Part shown: piece by piece, positions 1 through 8,490 of the stretch
Layout of the letters: each line of letters begins with the position of its first letter
Position numbering within the stretch: the first letter of the stretch is position 1
Source of the DNA: Acetobacter okinawensis JCM 25146
GTDB lineage: Bacteria > Pseudomonadota > Alphaproteobacteria > Acetobacterales > Acetobacteraceae
DNA: 45,505 nucleotides
NCBI RefSeq assembly: GCF_000613865.1
Contig: NZ_BAJU01000020.1
Location: forward strand, 1-45,505
Direction: 5' to 3'
Notes under the pieces: generated by a model
What the model was told of the DNA's origin: nothing
The model's input: only the letters and a program-made list of their open reading frames with translations
Databases searched by the model: none
Program-made: the position numbers and the translations under genes

Positions 1-192
1 CGCCGCCCGGCGCAGCCCCAGCCGGGGGTGTCCGAGCGGTTGGCCGAGTATCGTCGTCAGCTTGTGGCAGAGCCCGAAGCGGGGGTGTGGTTGACCCCGC
101 TCATTGCCAAGCTGGAGGCACAGGTGGGACGCAATATGCCCAAAGAACCCAGAGGATTAACGGAGAGCGCAGAGAAGGCCCTCCATCGGTAA
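1..192 (+). CDS. C-terminal end of an unidentified phage protein (partial)
   Basis: The first reading frame is open from the window edge to a TAA at 190-192 and gives 63 residues, so the start lies outside. The peptide is rich in Pro, Arg and Glu at first and then predicted helical (a stretch with WLTPLIAKLEAQVG near the middle). Its place before small phage genes in the same direction suggests the end of a prophage early or replication-region gene. I do not recognise the family from this tail. Only the frame and the stop are secure. Confidence 0.55.
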   Translation, partial: RRPAQPQPGVSERLAEYRRQLVAEPEAGVWLTPLIAKLEAQVGRNMPKEPRGLTESAEKALHR

Positions 193-249
193 TCGTTATG
201 TCTGGACGTTAGACTGCCCTGTGCGGGCATTGTGGGGGATTTTAGGGGT

Positions 250-513
250 ATGTCGGAAAAGAACGAATGGAAGCCAATTGCCACGGCACCAGCGGATGGA
301 AGGGCTATTCAGGCGCGCATCCCCGGACATGGTGATGACAACGTAATCGCATGGCTTGAGCAGTATGTGGACGCCAATGGCGAAGACGTGGGAGGGTGGA
401 ATTTTGTGACGGAACAAGAGCCTCCAGAGTGTTGGACAGACGGGGTTTGCTGGGCCAGTAACGAGGATGGAGTGCCTAGCATTCAACCGACGCACTGGAA
501 GGAGTTGTCATGA
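250..513 (+). CDS. DUF551-like small phage protein
   Basis: 87 residues. The N-terminus carries the DUF551-type signature W-K-P-I-x-T-A-P-x-D-G (residues 7-17) and the protein ends with the matching P-T-H-W motif, with aromatic and acidic residues between. This is the pattern of short proteins very common in phages and prophages, whose function is unknown. I chose ATG 250 because AGGGG lies just upstream; a GTG at 232 is in frame but has no better site. The stop overlaps the next start (ATGA at 510-513), so the two genes are probably translationally coupled. Confidence 0.75.
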   Translation: MSEKNEWKPIATAPADGRAIQARIPGHGDDNVIAWLEQYVDANGEDVGGWNFVTEQEPPECWTDGVCWASNEDGVPSIQPTHWKELS

Positions 514-716
514 CCGAATGGGGAAGCGCCCACACACCAGGCCCGGACGAACTGGTGGATTTCATGACCGAGGAAGGGTGGGGCCCGGTACGGTTGCCGG
601 TGGTCATGCCACACCCGGTCCCGCTGCATGAGCCGGAGGAGGGGTTGCTGGATGAGGAGATATTGGACCTGCATGCGGCATGGTTACGTGGACCTTGCGT
701 ACAACCCTGGGGATAG
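510..716 (+). CDS. Small acidic hypothetical phage protein
   Basis: 68 residues, starting inside the stop codon of the preceding gene (ATGA). The protein is acidic and proline-rich, with EEGWGPVRLPVV in the first half and a Glu/Leu-rich predicted helix near the end. The preceding gene's final codons supply a GGAG sequence (GGAAGGAGTTGTC) at good distance from the ATG. No family recognised. It is followed by about 90 bases without a supported gene. Confidence 0.55.
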   Translation: MTEWGSAHTPGPDELVDFMTEEGWGPVRLPVVMPHPVPLHEPEEGLLDEEILDLHAAWLRGPCVQPWG

Positions 717-807
717 CGGGTACTGTCGCAAAATATCGACACGTAAAAACGCAGGGTAGTGCACGTTTTTGCTGTACATTCGTGGGTTTTTGTGATTCTG
801 TGGAGGG

Positions 808-963
808 ATGCAGAAAGCGGAAAACTCCCCCTTCAAACCCACAAACTCCGAAATCTACGCTCCACCCCGCAACTGGGATGTTGCCTGTGCGCTCTGCAAC
901 CTGCGGGCTGGGGTGCCGTTGACTGAGGCGCAGAAGCGGCTGGTGGGGAAGGCGGGGGAATGA
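808..963 (+). CDS. 51-residue hypothetical phage protein
   Basis: A short reading frame of 51 codons starting at ATG 808 with GGAGGG directly in front; the spacing is shorter than ideal. It ends at TGA 961-963, which overlaps the ATG of the next gene (ATGA). It contains a C-A-L-C pair around residues 27-30 and an acidic/basic C-terminal helix. The stop-start overlap with a well supported gene is the main argument that it is real. No homologue recognised. A different frame over the same bases (680-922) has weaker composition and no ribosome binding site. Confidence 0.45.
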   Translation: MQKAENSPFKPTNSEIYAPPRNWDVACALCNLRAGVPLTEAQKRLVGKAGE

Positions 964-1163
964 AGATCGGTCGCCACTGCATCAAGGAAGTTCTCTCCCG
1001 CGTTAAAGCGCGGGGATGGAGCGCCGAGATCACAAACGGTGGTCATATCCGGTGGCGGCATAGAAGCGGGGCTTTCCTGTTCGGATCCGCGGCCCCGGGG
1101 GATAGCCGCTCAATGAAAAACCTTATGGCTCAGATGAAGCGTGTTGAAATGAGGGTGGTTTGA
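960..1163 (+). CDS. HicA-like small protein (orphan, phage-borne)
   Basis: 67 residues. The order is a basic N-terminal helix (REVL-like KEVLSRVKARGW), then the NGGHIRW turn, then a beta hairpin and a SAAPGDSRSMKNL helix. That matches the double-stranded-RNA-binding-like fold of HicA toxins, in which the His of a G-[SG]-H motif is catalytic. Unlike a true hicAB pair, no HicB-type antitoxin follows: the next frame encodes a different short protein. Phages often carry such solitary HicA-like proteins with unknown roles. The start is fixed by overlap with the preceding stop. Function as an mRNA interferase is only inferred. Confidence 0.55.
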   Translation: MKIGRHCIKEVLSRVKARGWSAEITNGGHIRWRHRSGAFLFGSAAPGDSRSMKNLMAQMKRVEMRVV

Positions 1164-1164
1164 G

Positions 1165-1386
1165 ATGGGGAAGAAAAGCCGCAAAGAGTTGCTGATGTTG
1201 CGCCGGGTGGACGATGGGCGCGGAGTAATAGAGTGGCGTACATCAAATCCTGCTGTGCCGCGCTCCAGTCATCTAAACAAAAATCCAATGCACCCAGATA
1301 TGCACCCCATCTCTGAGGGGCCGTCGGACTTCACGCTTGGACGGTTCAACTGTCGGGGTGAATACGTAATTCCGAAGGGGCGATAA
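1165..1386 (+). CDS. Hypothetical phage protein
   Basis: 73 residues, starting two bases after the stop of the HicA-like gene, with GAGGGTGGTTTGAG upstream acting as ribosome binding site. The protein is basic at the N-terminus (GKKSRKE) and ends in a G-R-F-N-C-R-G-E-Y motif. No family recognised. It is not similar to HicB, so it does not complete a toxin-antitoxin pair by sequence, although it occupies the position where HicB would be. The next gene starts two bases after its stop. Confidence 0.5.
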   Translation: MGKKSRKELLMLRRVDDGRGVIEWRTSNPAVPRSSHLNKNPMHPDMHPISEGPSDFTLGRFNCRGEYVIPKGR

Positions 1387-1387
1387 T

Positions 1388-1945
1388 ATGCCAAAAGTTT
1401 CTGCGCGCCCTCGGTACGAAATTCCGGTTGCGGTGGATAATGGGCCTACGCCTGAGCGGGCGGCTAAGTCGGTGTTTACTGCCGGGCGGCCAGCGCGTGA
1501 AAGCACGGTTGTTGACGCGCTGCTGAAAGCCCAAGAGATCACGCAGGAAGCGGCAAATGCCGCCGATAAGTGGTATCGCACTTGGGTGTTTGCATATCAG
1601 GGTTACAAGGAGTTCCCAGAAAACCATTCAGGGAATTGCGAGATCAGACACGACGATCTTTCTTGGCTCATGACCAGGGCGGACGCTGTCGGGTATCTTC
1701 ATGATGTGCGGAAGGCCCTTGGCGTTTGCGGTGAGGTTCGCTTGAAGGCAATGCTTCTTGAGAAGCTTTCATTCACGCAGATGGCTCCGATTTTTCACCC
1801 TCATGTTTCCCCCGATCTGGGGCGTAAGAAATCATCCGCTCAATGCTCCCTCCTTCTTGAGCAGTTGTCCGAGTTCTATGCGGCCCAGCGCAAGAAAAAA
1901 CATGATGCTGAAAAAGCTTGTACCCCGGTACCTTTAGCAGTATAA
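1388..1945 (+). CDS. Hypothetical protein upstream of the terminase operon, possible late regulator
   Basis: 185 residues. The N-terminal third is Pro/Ala-rich. The middle has helices and a W-Y-R-T-W-V-F-A-Y-Q-G-Y motif. The second half has successive helices (HDVRKALGVCGEVRLKAML and a KKSSAQCSLLLEQL segment) that could form a helix-turn-helix, with a basic KKKH stretch near the end. No enzyme motif is visible. Many phages place their late transcription regulator (antiterminator Q or a sigma-like factor) just before the terminase genes, and here a promoter-like element and a terminator follow directly. A regulatory role is therefore plausible but rests on position only. The last codons overlap the promoter-like element at 1918. 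Confidence 0.6.
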   Translation: MPKVSARPRYEIPVAVDNGPTPERAAKSVFTAGRPARESTVVDALLKAQEITQEAANAADKWYRTWVFAYQGYKEFPENHSGNCEIRHDDLSWLMTRADAVGYLHDVRKALGVCGEVRLKAMLLEKLSFTQMAPIFHPHVSPDLGRKKSSAQCSLLLEQLSEFYAAQRKKKHDAEKACTPVPLAV

Positions 1946-1946
1946 A
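1918..1946 (+). promoter_or_regulatory. Promoter-like element TTGTAC-N17-TATAAA with internal palindrome
   Basis: TTGTAC at 1918-1923 and TATAAA at 1941-1946 are separated by exactly 17 bases, the ideal sigma-70 spacing. GTACC-CC-GGTAC (1920-1931) is an inverted repeat lying on and after the -35 position. Nearly the same sequence recurs at 22175-22203. A transcript starting about 1953 would meet the terminator at 1979-2000 within 50 bases. This resembles a phage late promoter with an antiterminated leader. Confidence 0.5.
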
Positions 1947-1978
1947 AAACATCATCGTCGCAAGATGTATGTTCAGGA

Positions 1979-2000
1979 GCCACCTTCGGGTGGCTTTTTT
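1979..2000 (+). terminator. Rho-independent terminator before the terminase genes
   Basis: GCCACC (1979-1984), loop TTCG, GGTGGC (1989-1994), followed by six T. The stem is perfect and closed by a stable tetraloop. It stands 18 bases before the small terminase start, so late transcription must either begin after it or read through it. Confidence 0.85.
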
Positions 2001-2017
2001 CGTTTTTGGAGGGTGGT

Positions 2018-2473
2018 ATGGCCGGGCGGCCCAGCAAATACCAAGATGAGTTTGCTGAGCAGGCGCGCAAGCTATGCCTTTTGGGCGCAACCGATCAGGA
2101 TTTGGCCGATTTTTTTGAGGTCAGCGAGCAGACCGTCAATGCATGGAAAGCTTCCCACCCTGAATTTCTTGAGTCCATAAAAAAGGGGAAGGACTTGGCG
2201 GATGCGGAAGTGGCTGCGCGCCTTTTCCATCGCGCCTTGGGTTACTCCCACAAGGCTGTGAAAATTTTTAACGATCAAGGAGAGCCTTTGATTGTTGATT
2301 ATGAAGAGCATTATCCTCCAGATACCGCAGCCGCCATTTTCTGGCTGAAGAACCGACAGCGCACAAAGTGGCGGGACAAGCAGGACGTTGAACACACCGG
2401 TCCAGACGGAGGCCCGGTCCAAGTATCCGAGGTCCGCCGCGTCATAGTCAGGCCACCCGACAAGAAAGAATGA
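2018..2473 (+). CDS. Terminase small subunit
   Basis: 151 residues. It begins with A-G-R-P-S-K-Y, typical of phage small terminases, followed by a helix-turn-helix (about residues 23-47: LLGATDQDLADFFEVS then a QTVNAWK recognition helix). Next come the A-A-R-L-F-H-R-A-L-G-Y-S-H segment and a C-terminal F-W-L-K-N-R-Q...W-R-D-K motif common to this group. It binds the packaging site of phage DNA and delivers it to the large subunit. ATG 2018 is preceded by GGAGGG at good distance; a TTG at 2006 has no site. The stop overlaps the start of the large subunit (ATGA). Confidence 0.88.
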   Translation: MAGRPSKYQDEFAEQARKLCLLGATDQDLADFFEVSEQTVNAWKASHPEFLESIKKGKDLADAEVAARLFHRALGYSHKAVKIFNDQGEPLIVDYEEHYPPDTAAAIFWLKNRQRTKWRDKQDVEHTGPDGGPVQVSEVRRVIVRPPDKKE

Positions 2474-3714
2474 CAGCCCTTTCCATACCCACCGCCGAGG
2501 TATTCGAGCCGCTGCTGGCTCCATGCCGATACAAGGGCGCGTATGGTGGGCGCGGTTCGGGCAAGTCGCACTTCTTCGGCGAGTGCATTGTTGACGAGCA
2601 CCTTCGGATGCCGGGCCACCGCACGGTCTGTATCCGTGAGGTTCAGAAGTCTATCGAGCGATCCTCCAAGCAGTTGATCGTAGACAAGATCAACAAGTTC
2701 AACCTGAACGCATCGTTCGACGTGCAGGATCAGCTCATCAAAACCCCCGGTGGCGGCCTGATCATCTTTCAGGGCATGCAGAACCACACGGCGGACAGCA
2801 TCAAGTCTCTGGAAGGGTTTGACCGCGCATGGATTGAAGAGGCGCAGTCTATCAGCGCGTATTCGTGGCGTATGCTGCGCCCGACCATGCGCAAGACGGG
2901 ATCAGAGATATGGGCAAGCTGGAACCCGGCTAGTCCAGAAGACCCGATTGATGACTTCTTTCGCGGCCCCGGCTCCGACCGTTCAGACCTTATTGCTGTG
3001 CGGGCGAACTGGTCTGACAATCCATGGTTTGGTGATGGCACGCTCCCAACTGAGCGGGTAGAAGATCAGCGCGCCCGGCCTGACGAATACGGCCACATCT
3101 GGGAAGGTGATTACATCACCATTTCAGACGCGATCATCTTTCGTAATCGGGTCTCCGTTGAAGACTTCGCGGCCCCAGATGGAACGCGGTTTTACTACGG
3201 CGTGGACTGGGGCTTCGCAAAAGACCCGACCGCTGCGGTTCGGTGCTTCATCCAGAACGATTGCCTGTATGTCGATTACGAGGCGGGAGGAGTTGGGATT
3301 GAGCTTGATGACACCCCGGCGGCGCTTGAGGAAATACCAGACGCCTACCTCTGGCCATGGAAGGCAGACGGGGCGAGGCCAGAGACAATCAGCTTTCTGG
3401 CTAACCGCTTCGGCTTCAAGATCAGCGCGGCCGACAAGTGGCCGGGCAGTGTTGAGGACGGCGTTGCTCGGCTAAAAGCATTCAAGAAGATTGTGGTGCA
3501 CCCGCGCTGCAAGCGTCTGGCCGAAGAGTTCCGCAAGTATTCGTACAAGGTGGACAAGAAGACGGAAGACGTTTTGCCGCTCATTGCTGATGCGTGGAAC
3601 CACTGGATCGACGCGCTTCGCTACGCTCTGGATGGGGTCATTCAGAACCGGCGCAGGATGCCGAAGTTCACCGCTGATGCAGTCAACAAAATAGCCCAAC
3701 AGGGACGAAGATGA
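2470..3714 (+). CDS. Terminase large subunit, PBSX type
   Basis: 414 residues, full length for the PBSX/Terminase_3 group. The N-terminal ATPase has a Walker A G-G-R-G-S-G-K-S at residues 26-33, a C-I-R-E-V-Q segment, and a Walker B-like D-R-A-W-I-E-E-A around residues 117-124. The C-terminal RNase H-like nuclease begins with Y-Y-G-V-D-W-G-F-A-K-D-P (first catalytic Asp) and ends with D-A-W-N-H-W-I-D-A-L-R-Y-A-L (last acidic residue). It translocates DNA into the prohead and cuts the concatemer. It overlaps the small subunit upstream and the portal gene downstream by four bases each. Confidence 0.95.
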   Translation: MTALSIPTAEVFEPLLAPCRYKGAYGGRGSGKSHFFGECIVDEHLRMPGHRTVCIREVQKSIERSSKQLIVDKINKFNLNASFDVQDQLIKTPGGGLIIFQGMQNHTADSIKSLEGFDRAWIEEAQSISAYSWRMLRPTMRKTGSEIWASWNPASPEDPIDDFFRGPGSDRSDLIAVRANWSDNPWFGDGTLPTERVEDQRARPDEYGHIWEGDYITISDAIIFRNRVSVEDFAAPDGTRFYYGVDWGFAKDPTAAVRCFIQNDCLYVDYEAGGVGIELDDTPAALEEIPDAYLWPWKADGARPETISFLANRFGFKISAADKWPGSVEDGVARLKAFKKIVVHPRCKRLAEEFRKYSYKVDKKTEDVLPLIADAWNHWIDALRYALDGVIQNRRRMPKFTADAVNKIAQQGRR

Positions 3715-5293
3715 AGCTACCCAACTGGTTCAAGCGCAAGCCGGGGCCCGCGCCTGCTCCTGCGCGCGTGGAGCCAGTTGCGCCCACCAAAGACCGGCGC
3801 AGGATGCCTCGGTTCTCTGTCCAGTCGCCAGAGGATTTGCAGGCGTTGGCCGAGAAGCTGTTCACGCCCTACCAGCCCCCCAAGGGCGTGCGTGGGGACG
3901 GGCAGGCCGGACTGGCCATGGATAGCGGCCTCTCGGCCTACATGGGCGCGAATTACAACATCGTCAGCAACTTCATTGCCGATGGCCTGAACTTCAAGGG
4001 CTACGCAGACCTTGCGGCCATGATGCTGCGGGCTGAGTTCCGTAAGCCGGTGGAGACCATCGCCAAGGAAGCCACGCGCGAGTGGATCAAGTTTCGTTCG
4101 AACGATACCGACGAGGACGAAGACGACGAGGAAATAGCCGACAAGATCCGCGAGCTTGAAAAAGAGTTCCTGCGCCTGCGTGTACGCGATGTGGTGCGCC
4201 GCCAGATAACGCACGGGCTTGGGTACGGGTTGGGCATATCTGGATTGGGATTAAGGGCAGGCCGCTCACATCGCCATACCAGAACACCCCGCTTCGTATC
4301 AGCGCCAACGGTATGGCCAAGGGAACGCTTGACCGGCTGGTGAATATTGACCCCATCTGGACCAATCCGAATACTTACAACGCGGATAATCCCCTCAAGG
4401 AAAACTACTACCGGCCCGATAACTGGTGGGTGCAGGGCGTTCTGGTTCACCATACGCGCCTGTTGACGGCGGTGCCGTATGAAGTGCCGGACATTCTCAA
4501 GCCCGCCTTCAACTTCGGTGGCCTGTCCCTCACGCAGCAGCTTGAAGCCTACGTGCACAACTTCCTGCGCACGCGGCAGTCTGTTTCCGACATGGCGAGT
4601 AACTTTGCCACCAAGGTTCTGAAAACGGATATGACCGGCAACATGCAGGCCGATAGCTGCATGAGCTATGGCGACATAGATGCGGACAGCGTGACCGGGC
4701 GCGTTGCGGCCATGAACGTATGGCAGAGCAATAACGGCACGTTCGTTATCGACAAGGAAAGCGAGGACTTCGACATAAAGACCGCGCCGCTCTCCGGCCT
4801 TGGAGAACTACAGGCCCAGTCTCAGGAGTTCATGGCGGGCATCCCCGGCATTCCTCTAGTCAAGCTGTTCGGCATCCAGCCGCAGGGCCTGAACGCCAGC
4901 AGCGAAGGCGAGATCCGGGTTTTCTACGACGAGATAGCCGCGTTTCAGGAGGCCAATGTCGGCCCGACCGTTCGCGCTATCTTCAATCTGGCCCAGATCA
5001 ACCTTTGGGGCGAGATCGACGAGCGGCTTGATTTTGAGTTCATCCACCTGTGGCAGCTTTCCGAGAAAGAGGCGGCAGAGGTGGAGAAGATCAAGACGGA
5101 CACGGATGCGGTCAACGTGCAGGCGGGGGTTGTCGCTCCCGAGGAAGCGCGCAAACGGCAGGCCGCAGACCCGCAAAGCATTTACCGCAATGTCAGTCTG
5201 GCCGGGCCGCCGCCCGAACCGCCAGACCCTGAAACAGACGGCGCGGGCCTTGAGGAGCTGTTGCGGCGTGGTGAGGAAAGTGAGGATGGATGA
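3711..5293 (+). CDS. Portal protein, DUF1073 type, with an apparent frameshift near 4230
   Basis: The protein is read in two frames. 3711 to about 4230 gives the N-terminal part (including M-G-A-N-Y-N-I-V-S-N-F-I and an Asp/Glu run near residues 128-140). About 4230 to 5293 gives the rest (H-I-W-I-G-I-K-G, N-P-L-K-E-N-Y-Y-R-P, then the long conserved core with G-I-P-G-I-P-L-V-K-L-F-G). Adding one G to GGGCAT near 4230 joins them as G-L-G-H-I-W-I-G and gives about 527 residues, the normal size. As written, translation stops after 210 codons. The portal forms the dodecameric DNA gate at the capsid vertex. DUF1073 is also the Pfam family linked in name to Acb1-like anti-CBASS proteins; this copy sits where the portal should be. 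I take the lesion as probable sequence error. Confidence 0.85.
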
Positions 5294-5445
5294 TGCTTTA
5301 CGATGATGACTGCAAAAAACTTCTTGTACACTTGTGGGGGCACGTAGACGAGGCGGCACGGGCAGGAAACTCTGAGCGAGAAGCGGCATTCCTACGCGCC
5401 ATTCTTTTGATTGAAATGGCATCTGGAAAAATAAAGGCAAAATAG
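5290..5445 (+). CDS. 51-residue hypothetical phage protein
   Basis: Starts at ATG 5290 within the portal stop (ATGATG/TGA overlap) with GTGAGG a few bases upstream, and ends at TAG 5443-5445, which overlaps the GTG start of the next gene. It is mostly helical, with an Ala/Glu-rich middle (VDEAARAGNSEREAAFLRA) and a basic end. The tight coupling on both sides argues that it is expressed. No family recognised; small uncharacterised proteins commonly sit between portal and head morphogenesis genes. Confidence 0.6.
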   Translation: MMLYDDDCKKLLVHLWGHVDEAARAGNSEREAAFLRAILLIEMASGKIKAK

Positions 5446-6257
5446 TGGTTCAACTCCGGTGCCAGTCAGCGCAGGGCAAGCGCATTGCCCCTGTGCGGGC
5501 CAGTGCCGGGGTCGAGGCGCAATACTACCAAGCCATGCACACCATGCTTCGGCGGATGCACAAGGAGGTCCTGAACGATCTTGCCAAGGCCTATAAGGCT
5601 GCGGAACCACAGATCGCGCAGGACGCATCCCCTCTGGCCCGGCTGGTCAAGGTCATGGATCAGCTTACCGCCAAGTGGCGCAAGCAGTTTGATGATGCTG
5701 CCGACGAAATGGCCAAGCGGTTTGTGAAGTCAGCCCAGACCTACACGCAGAGTTCGTTTCAGTCTGAGTTGAAGCGCAACGGGTTTACCGTGCAGTTCAA
5801 GCCTACGCGCTATGTGCAGGACATGACCTCCCGGTCCATTGCCGAGAACGTCAATCTGATCAAGGGCATGTCTGACGACCACCTCAAGGGCATTGAGACC
5901 GCGGTCAATATGTCCGTGATGCGTGGCCGTGACCTCTCCAGCCTAAGTGAAGCGCTCCAGAAGCAATACGGCATCAGTCGCCGCCGGGCCGCCTTCATTG
6001 CCCGAGACCAGAACAACAAGGCCACGTCCGTCATCAACCGGGCGCGGCAGACTGAACTGGGGCTGAAAGAGGGCATCTGGGTGCACTCATCAGGCGGGAA
6101 GCACCCGAGGCCAGATCATGTGAAGGCCGGGAAAGACCGGCTTCGTTTCAATCTGACCAAGGGCGCTTACATTGGAGGTCGCTGGATACACCCCGGCGAG
6201 GATCCAAACTGCCGGTGCACATGGTCCGTGATTATTCCGGGGTTTGATGATGACTGA
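5445..6257 (+). CDS. Phage head morphogenesis protein, Mu gpF/SPP1 gp7-like
   Basis: 270 residues, starting at GTG 5445. The first half is helical. The second half has the family's fold and its hallmarks: [11 protein letters not shown], then H-P-R-P-D-H, a G-x-x-I-x-P-G-E region, and the closing P-N-C-R-C-T-W motif. Proteins of this family are minor head components needed for capsid assembly or DNA ejection. It lies between portal and the DUF2213 protein, its normal place. The end overlaps the next gene by about 11 bases. Confidence 0.88.
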   Translation: MVQLRCQSAQGKRIAPVRASAGVEAQYYQAMHTMLRRMHKEVLNDLAKAYKAAEPQIAQDASPLARLVKVMDQLTAKWRKQFDDAADEMAKRFVKSAQTYTQSSFQSELKRNGFTVQFKPTRYVQDMTSRSIAENVNLIKGMSDDHLKGIETAVNMSVMRGRDLSSLSEALQKQYGISRRRAAFIARDQNNKATSVINRARQTELGLKEGIWVHSSGGKHPRPDHVKAGKDRLRFNLTKGAYIGGRWIHPGEDPNCRCTWSVIIPGFDDD

Positions 6258-7461
6258 CACAATACTCGCGCTAGACCGCTCTGTGCGGCGCATAGACGCG
6301 GACGGGCACCTGTTCGTTGAGCGCTGCGTGCTGAGCGCCGCCGTGGTGTCTCCCTACTATGGCCGGGAAATACCCGGAGCGGAAGCACTGGGCCTGAACC
6401 CCGACCAGATATACCAGCTTTACCGCGATGCTGACGCCCTGCGGGATGCCGCCGAGACGATCAATGGCAAGCCCATCCTCGACATTCACCAGCCGATCAA
6501 TGCCGAGGACCACCCGCGAGAGATTACGGTCGGCTCCGTCATTAATCCAAAGTTCGAAGCCCCCGACCTGATCGGAGAGCTTTCCATATGGGATGGTGAC
6601 GCGATCAAGGCAATTCAGGATGGCTCCAAACGCTGCGTGTCTGCCGGATACGCATATGACGCCGTTCCCGAAACTGGCGAAGTCAACGGCCAGCCCTACA
6701 CGCTCAAGATGGTGAACATCCGGTTCAACCACTTGGCGCTTGTTGAATCCCCCCGCGTGCAAACGGCCATTATTGGCGACAGCGCGCTTTCACCCAAAAA
6801 GGAACAGAGCATGGCCGTACGTGTGCCCATGTCCGCAGTGGCCAAGGTTGCCGCTGCCCTGAAGTCTGGTCGCCTTGCGCTCGATGCGTCCGAAGAGGAC
6901 GTGAAGAAGTGCATGGATGACGATGATACCGAGGCCGAAGACGAGGAAGAGGAAGGCAAGTCCGACAAGGACAAAAAGGCCTCTGACAAGTGCGCCAAGG
7001 ATGAGGAAGAGGAAAAGCGCGAGCGCGATGAAAAGGTCGGCGGCGAAAAAGCCAATGCCGAATTGAAAGGCGAGCGCAAGGAAAAGGACCGCATCGAAGG
7101 CGAGGATGAGGAAGAGGACGACAAGAAGGAAGATAAAAAGGCGCAGGATCGCGCAATCTCCCTTGCCGTCGATGCCGCCATCAAGGCCGAGCGCAGTCGC
7201 AACCGCGCGACAGAAGAAGCCAAGCGCCTTGTCGCCCCACTTGTGGGCGAGGTCCACGGCCTCGACAGCGCCGAGGACATTCTCCGCTACGCCCTGAAAG
7301 ATCGCGGCGTGATGGGTCTGGATGGCGTGAATACGGCGGGCCTCAAGGCTCTGGTTCAGGCGCAGGTCGGCGCACTCGCCCCCGCTCCGGTCATGGCCAC
7401 CGATAGCGCGCCTGACAAGGGCAGCGTCCTGTCTGGCGTCTCCGCCCCCCGCAAGCTGTAA
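6247..7461 (+). CDS. DUF2213 prohead protease fused to a charged scaffold-like region
   Basis: 404 residues. The first 170 match DUF2213, a phage capsid maturation protease family: [15 protein letters not shown] near the start, [17 protein letters not shown] and [10 protein letters not shown] with a conserved His. From about residue 215 to 305 comes a very charged stretch of Glu, Asp and Lys, predicted as coiled coil, followed by a helical tail that ends in Ala/Pro-rich sequence. This fits a protease joined to its scaffold, which is removed when the prohead matures (family knowledge plus inference). Two adjacent ATG codons (6247, 6250) are possible starts. Confidence 0.85.
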   Translation: MMTDTILALDRSVRRIDADGHLFVERCVLSAAVVSPYYGREIPGAEALGLNPDQIYQLYRDADALRDAAETINGKPILDIHQPINAEDHPREITVGSVINPKFEAPDLIGELSIWDGDAIKAIQDGSKRCVSAGYAYDAVPETGEVNGQPYTLKMVNIRFNHLALVESPRVQTAIIGDSALSPKKEQSMAVRVPMSAVAKVAAALKSGRLALDASEEDVKKCMDDDDTEAEDEEEEGKSDKDKKASDKCAKDEEEEKRERDEKVGGEKANAELKGERKEKDRIEGEDEEEDDKKEDKKAQDRAISLAVDAAIKAERSRNRATEEAKRLVAPLVGEVHGLDSAEDILRYALKDRGVMGLDGVNTAGLKALVQAQVGALAPAPVMATDSAPDKGSVLSGVSAPRKL

Positions 7462-7473
7462 GGAAGCAGGTAA

Positions 7474-8478
7474 ATGCCTTTTCAGAGTGAAGTAAATTAC
7501 AATTGGCCAGCGGGCTTTCCCGGTCGCTGGGCCAGTGAGAACCCCCGCCGCATCGTTATCCCCGGCCCTAACGGCTTCCGGGCTGGCTCGGGCGGTCTGA
7601 CCATCGCGCGCTTTGCATGGGTGCAGAATGACGGTGTGACGCTGCTCAACACCGCGCCGACTGCTACGGCAGGCTCTGGCGCTGCGGCCACCGCTGTTCT
7701 GTCCTCTGCTACGGTTTACACCGTGTCTGCTCTGGCGGTGAACGCTGGCGGTACGGGTTACGCTGTGGGTGATACCGAGACCTTCCTCGGCGGAACGGCC
7801 ACGATTGCGAGCATTGGCGCAAGTGGCGTTGTCACTGGCGTTACGATTGCCACCGCTACGGCTCAGTCCACCGACCCCACGGCAACGGGCGTGGCCACGA
7901 CCAGCAGCGGCTCAGGCACGGGCCTGACCCTGAACGTGACGGCCACCGCCAGTCAGGAATCCTCCGGGGGCGTTGCGTCCATCACGGTTTCCGATGGCGG
8001 CACGGGCTATTCGGCAGCGCCGATTGTCTCCCTCACCGGTGGCGGCGGGACCGGCGCTACGGCTGTTGCCGTTGTGTCCTCTGGCGTGGTGACAGCCATT
8101 AACGTGGTGAGCGCAGGCACGGGCTACACGTCCGCTCCCACTGTGGTCATCACGGCACAGACCGTGCCGAGCGGTGCGCCGCAGGGCTTTGTCTATGCTG
8201 ACCAGCAGGGCCTGACCACGGCCTACCTGCAAGAAGCCACCATGATGATCCCTCAGGGCTTCATGGCGCAGTTGGCAGAGGGCGGGGACGTGTTCGCAAC
8301 CTCCAGCAATCCGGCCCTTATCGGCCAGTCCGTGTTTGCCTCCACCACCGATGGCAGCATCAGCACCGGCACCGCAGGAGCGACCATCGCAGGCTTCATT
8401 GAGACCGCGTGGAAGGTCTCGCAGGGCAATGCCGCTGGCTCGCCCATCATCATCACCGGCCCTGTTGCGGCTGCATAA
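7474..8478 (+). CDS. Structural cement-type capsid protein with glycine-rich repeat insertion
   Basis: 334 residues, AAGGAAG upstream of the ATG. The start (F-N-W-P-like Y-N-W-P-A-G-F-P-G) and the end ([12 protein letters not shown]... F-I-E-T-A-W-K-V) resemble the Gp24-like structural cement proteins that lie before DUF2184 capsid genes. Between about residues 70 and 230 there is an Ala/Gly/Thr-rich insertion with repeats of the form G-T-G-Y-x-S-A-P-x-V followed by G-G-G-G-T-G-A-T-A. The same repeat occurs in the sheath protein at 12.1-12.3 kb. The insertion probably forms an exposed beta domain on the capsid surface (inference). Confidence 0.72.
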   Translation: MPFQSEVNYNWPAGFPGRWASENPRRIVIPGPNGFRAGSGGLTIARFAWVQNDGVTLLNTAPTATAGSGAAATAVLSSATVYTVSALAVNAGGTGYAVGDTETFLGGTATIASIGASGVVTGVTIATATAQSTDPTATGVATTSSGSGTGLTLNVTATASQESSGGVASITVSDGGTGYSAAPIVSLTGGGGTGATAVAVVSSGVVTAINVVSAGTGYTSAPTVVITAQTVPSGAPQGFVYADQQGLTTAYLQEATMMIPQGFMAQLAEGGDVFATSSNPALIGQSVFASTTDGSISTGTAGATIAGFIETAWKVSQGNAAGSPIIITGPVAAA

Positions 8479-8490
8479 GGAACCACAAGT

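Noticed and set aside
680..922. Plus-strand frame of 80 codons between the first small genes
   Set aside because: Poor composition and start inside the preceding gene; the frame 808-963 with stop-start overlap is the better choice.
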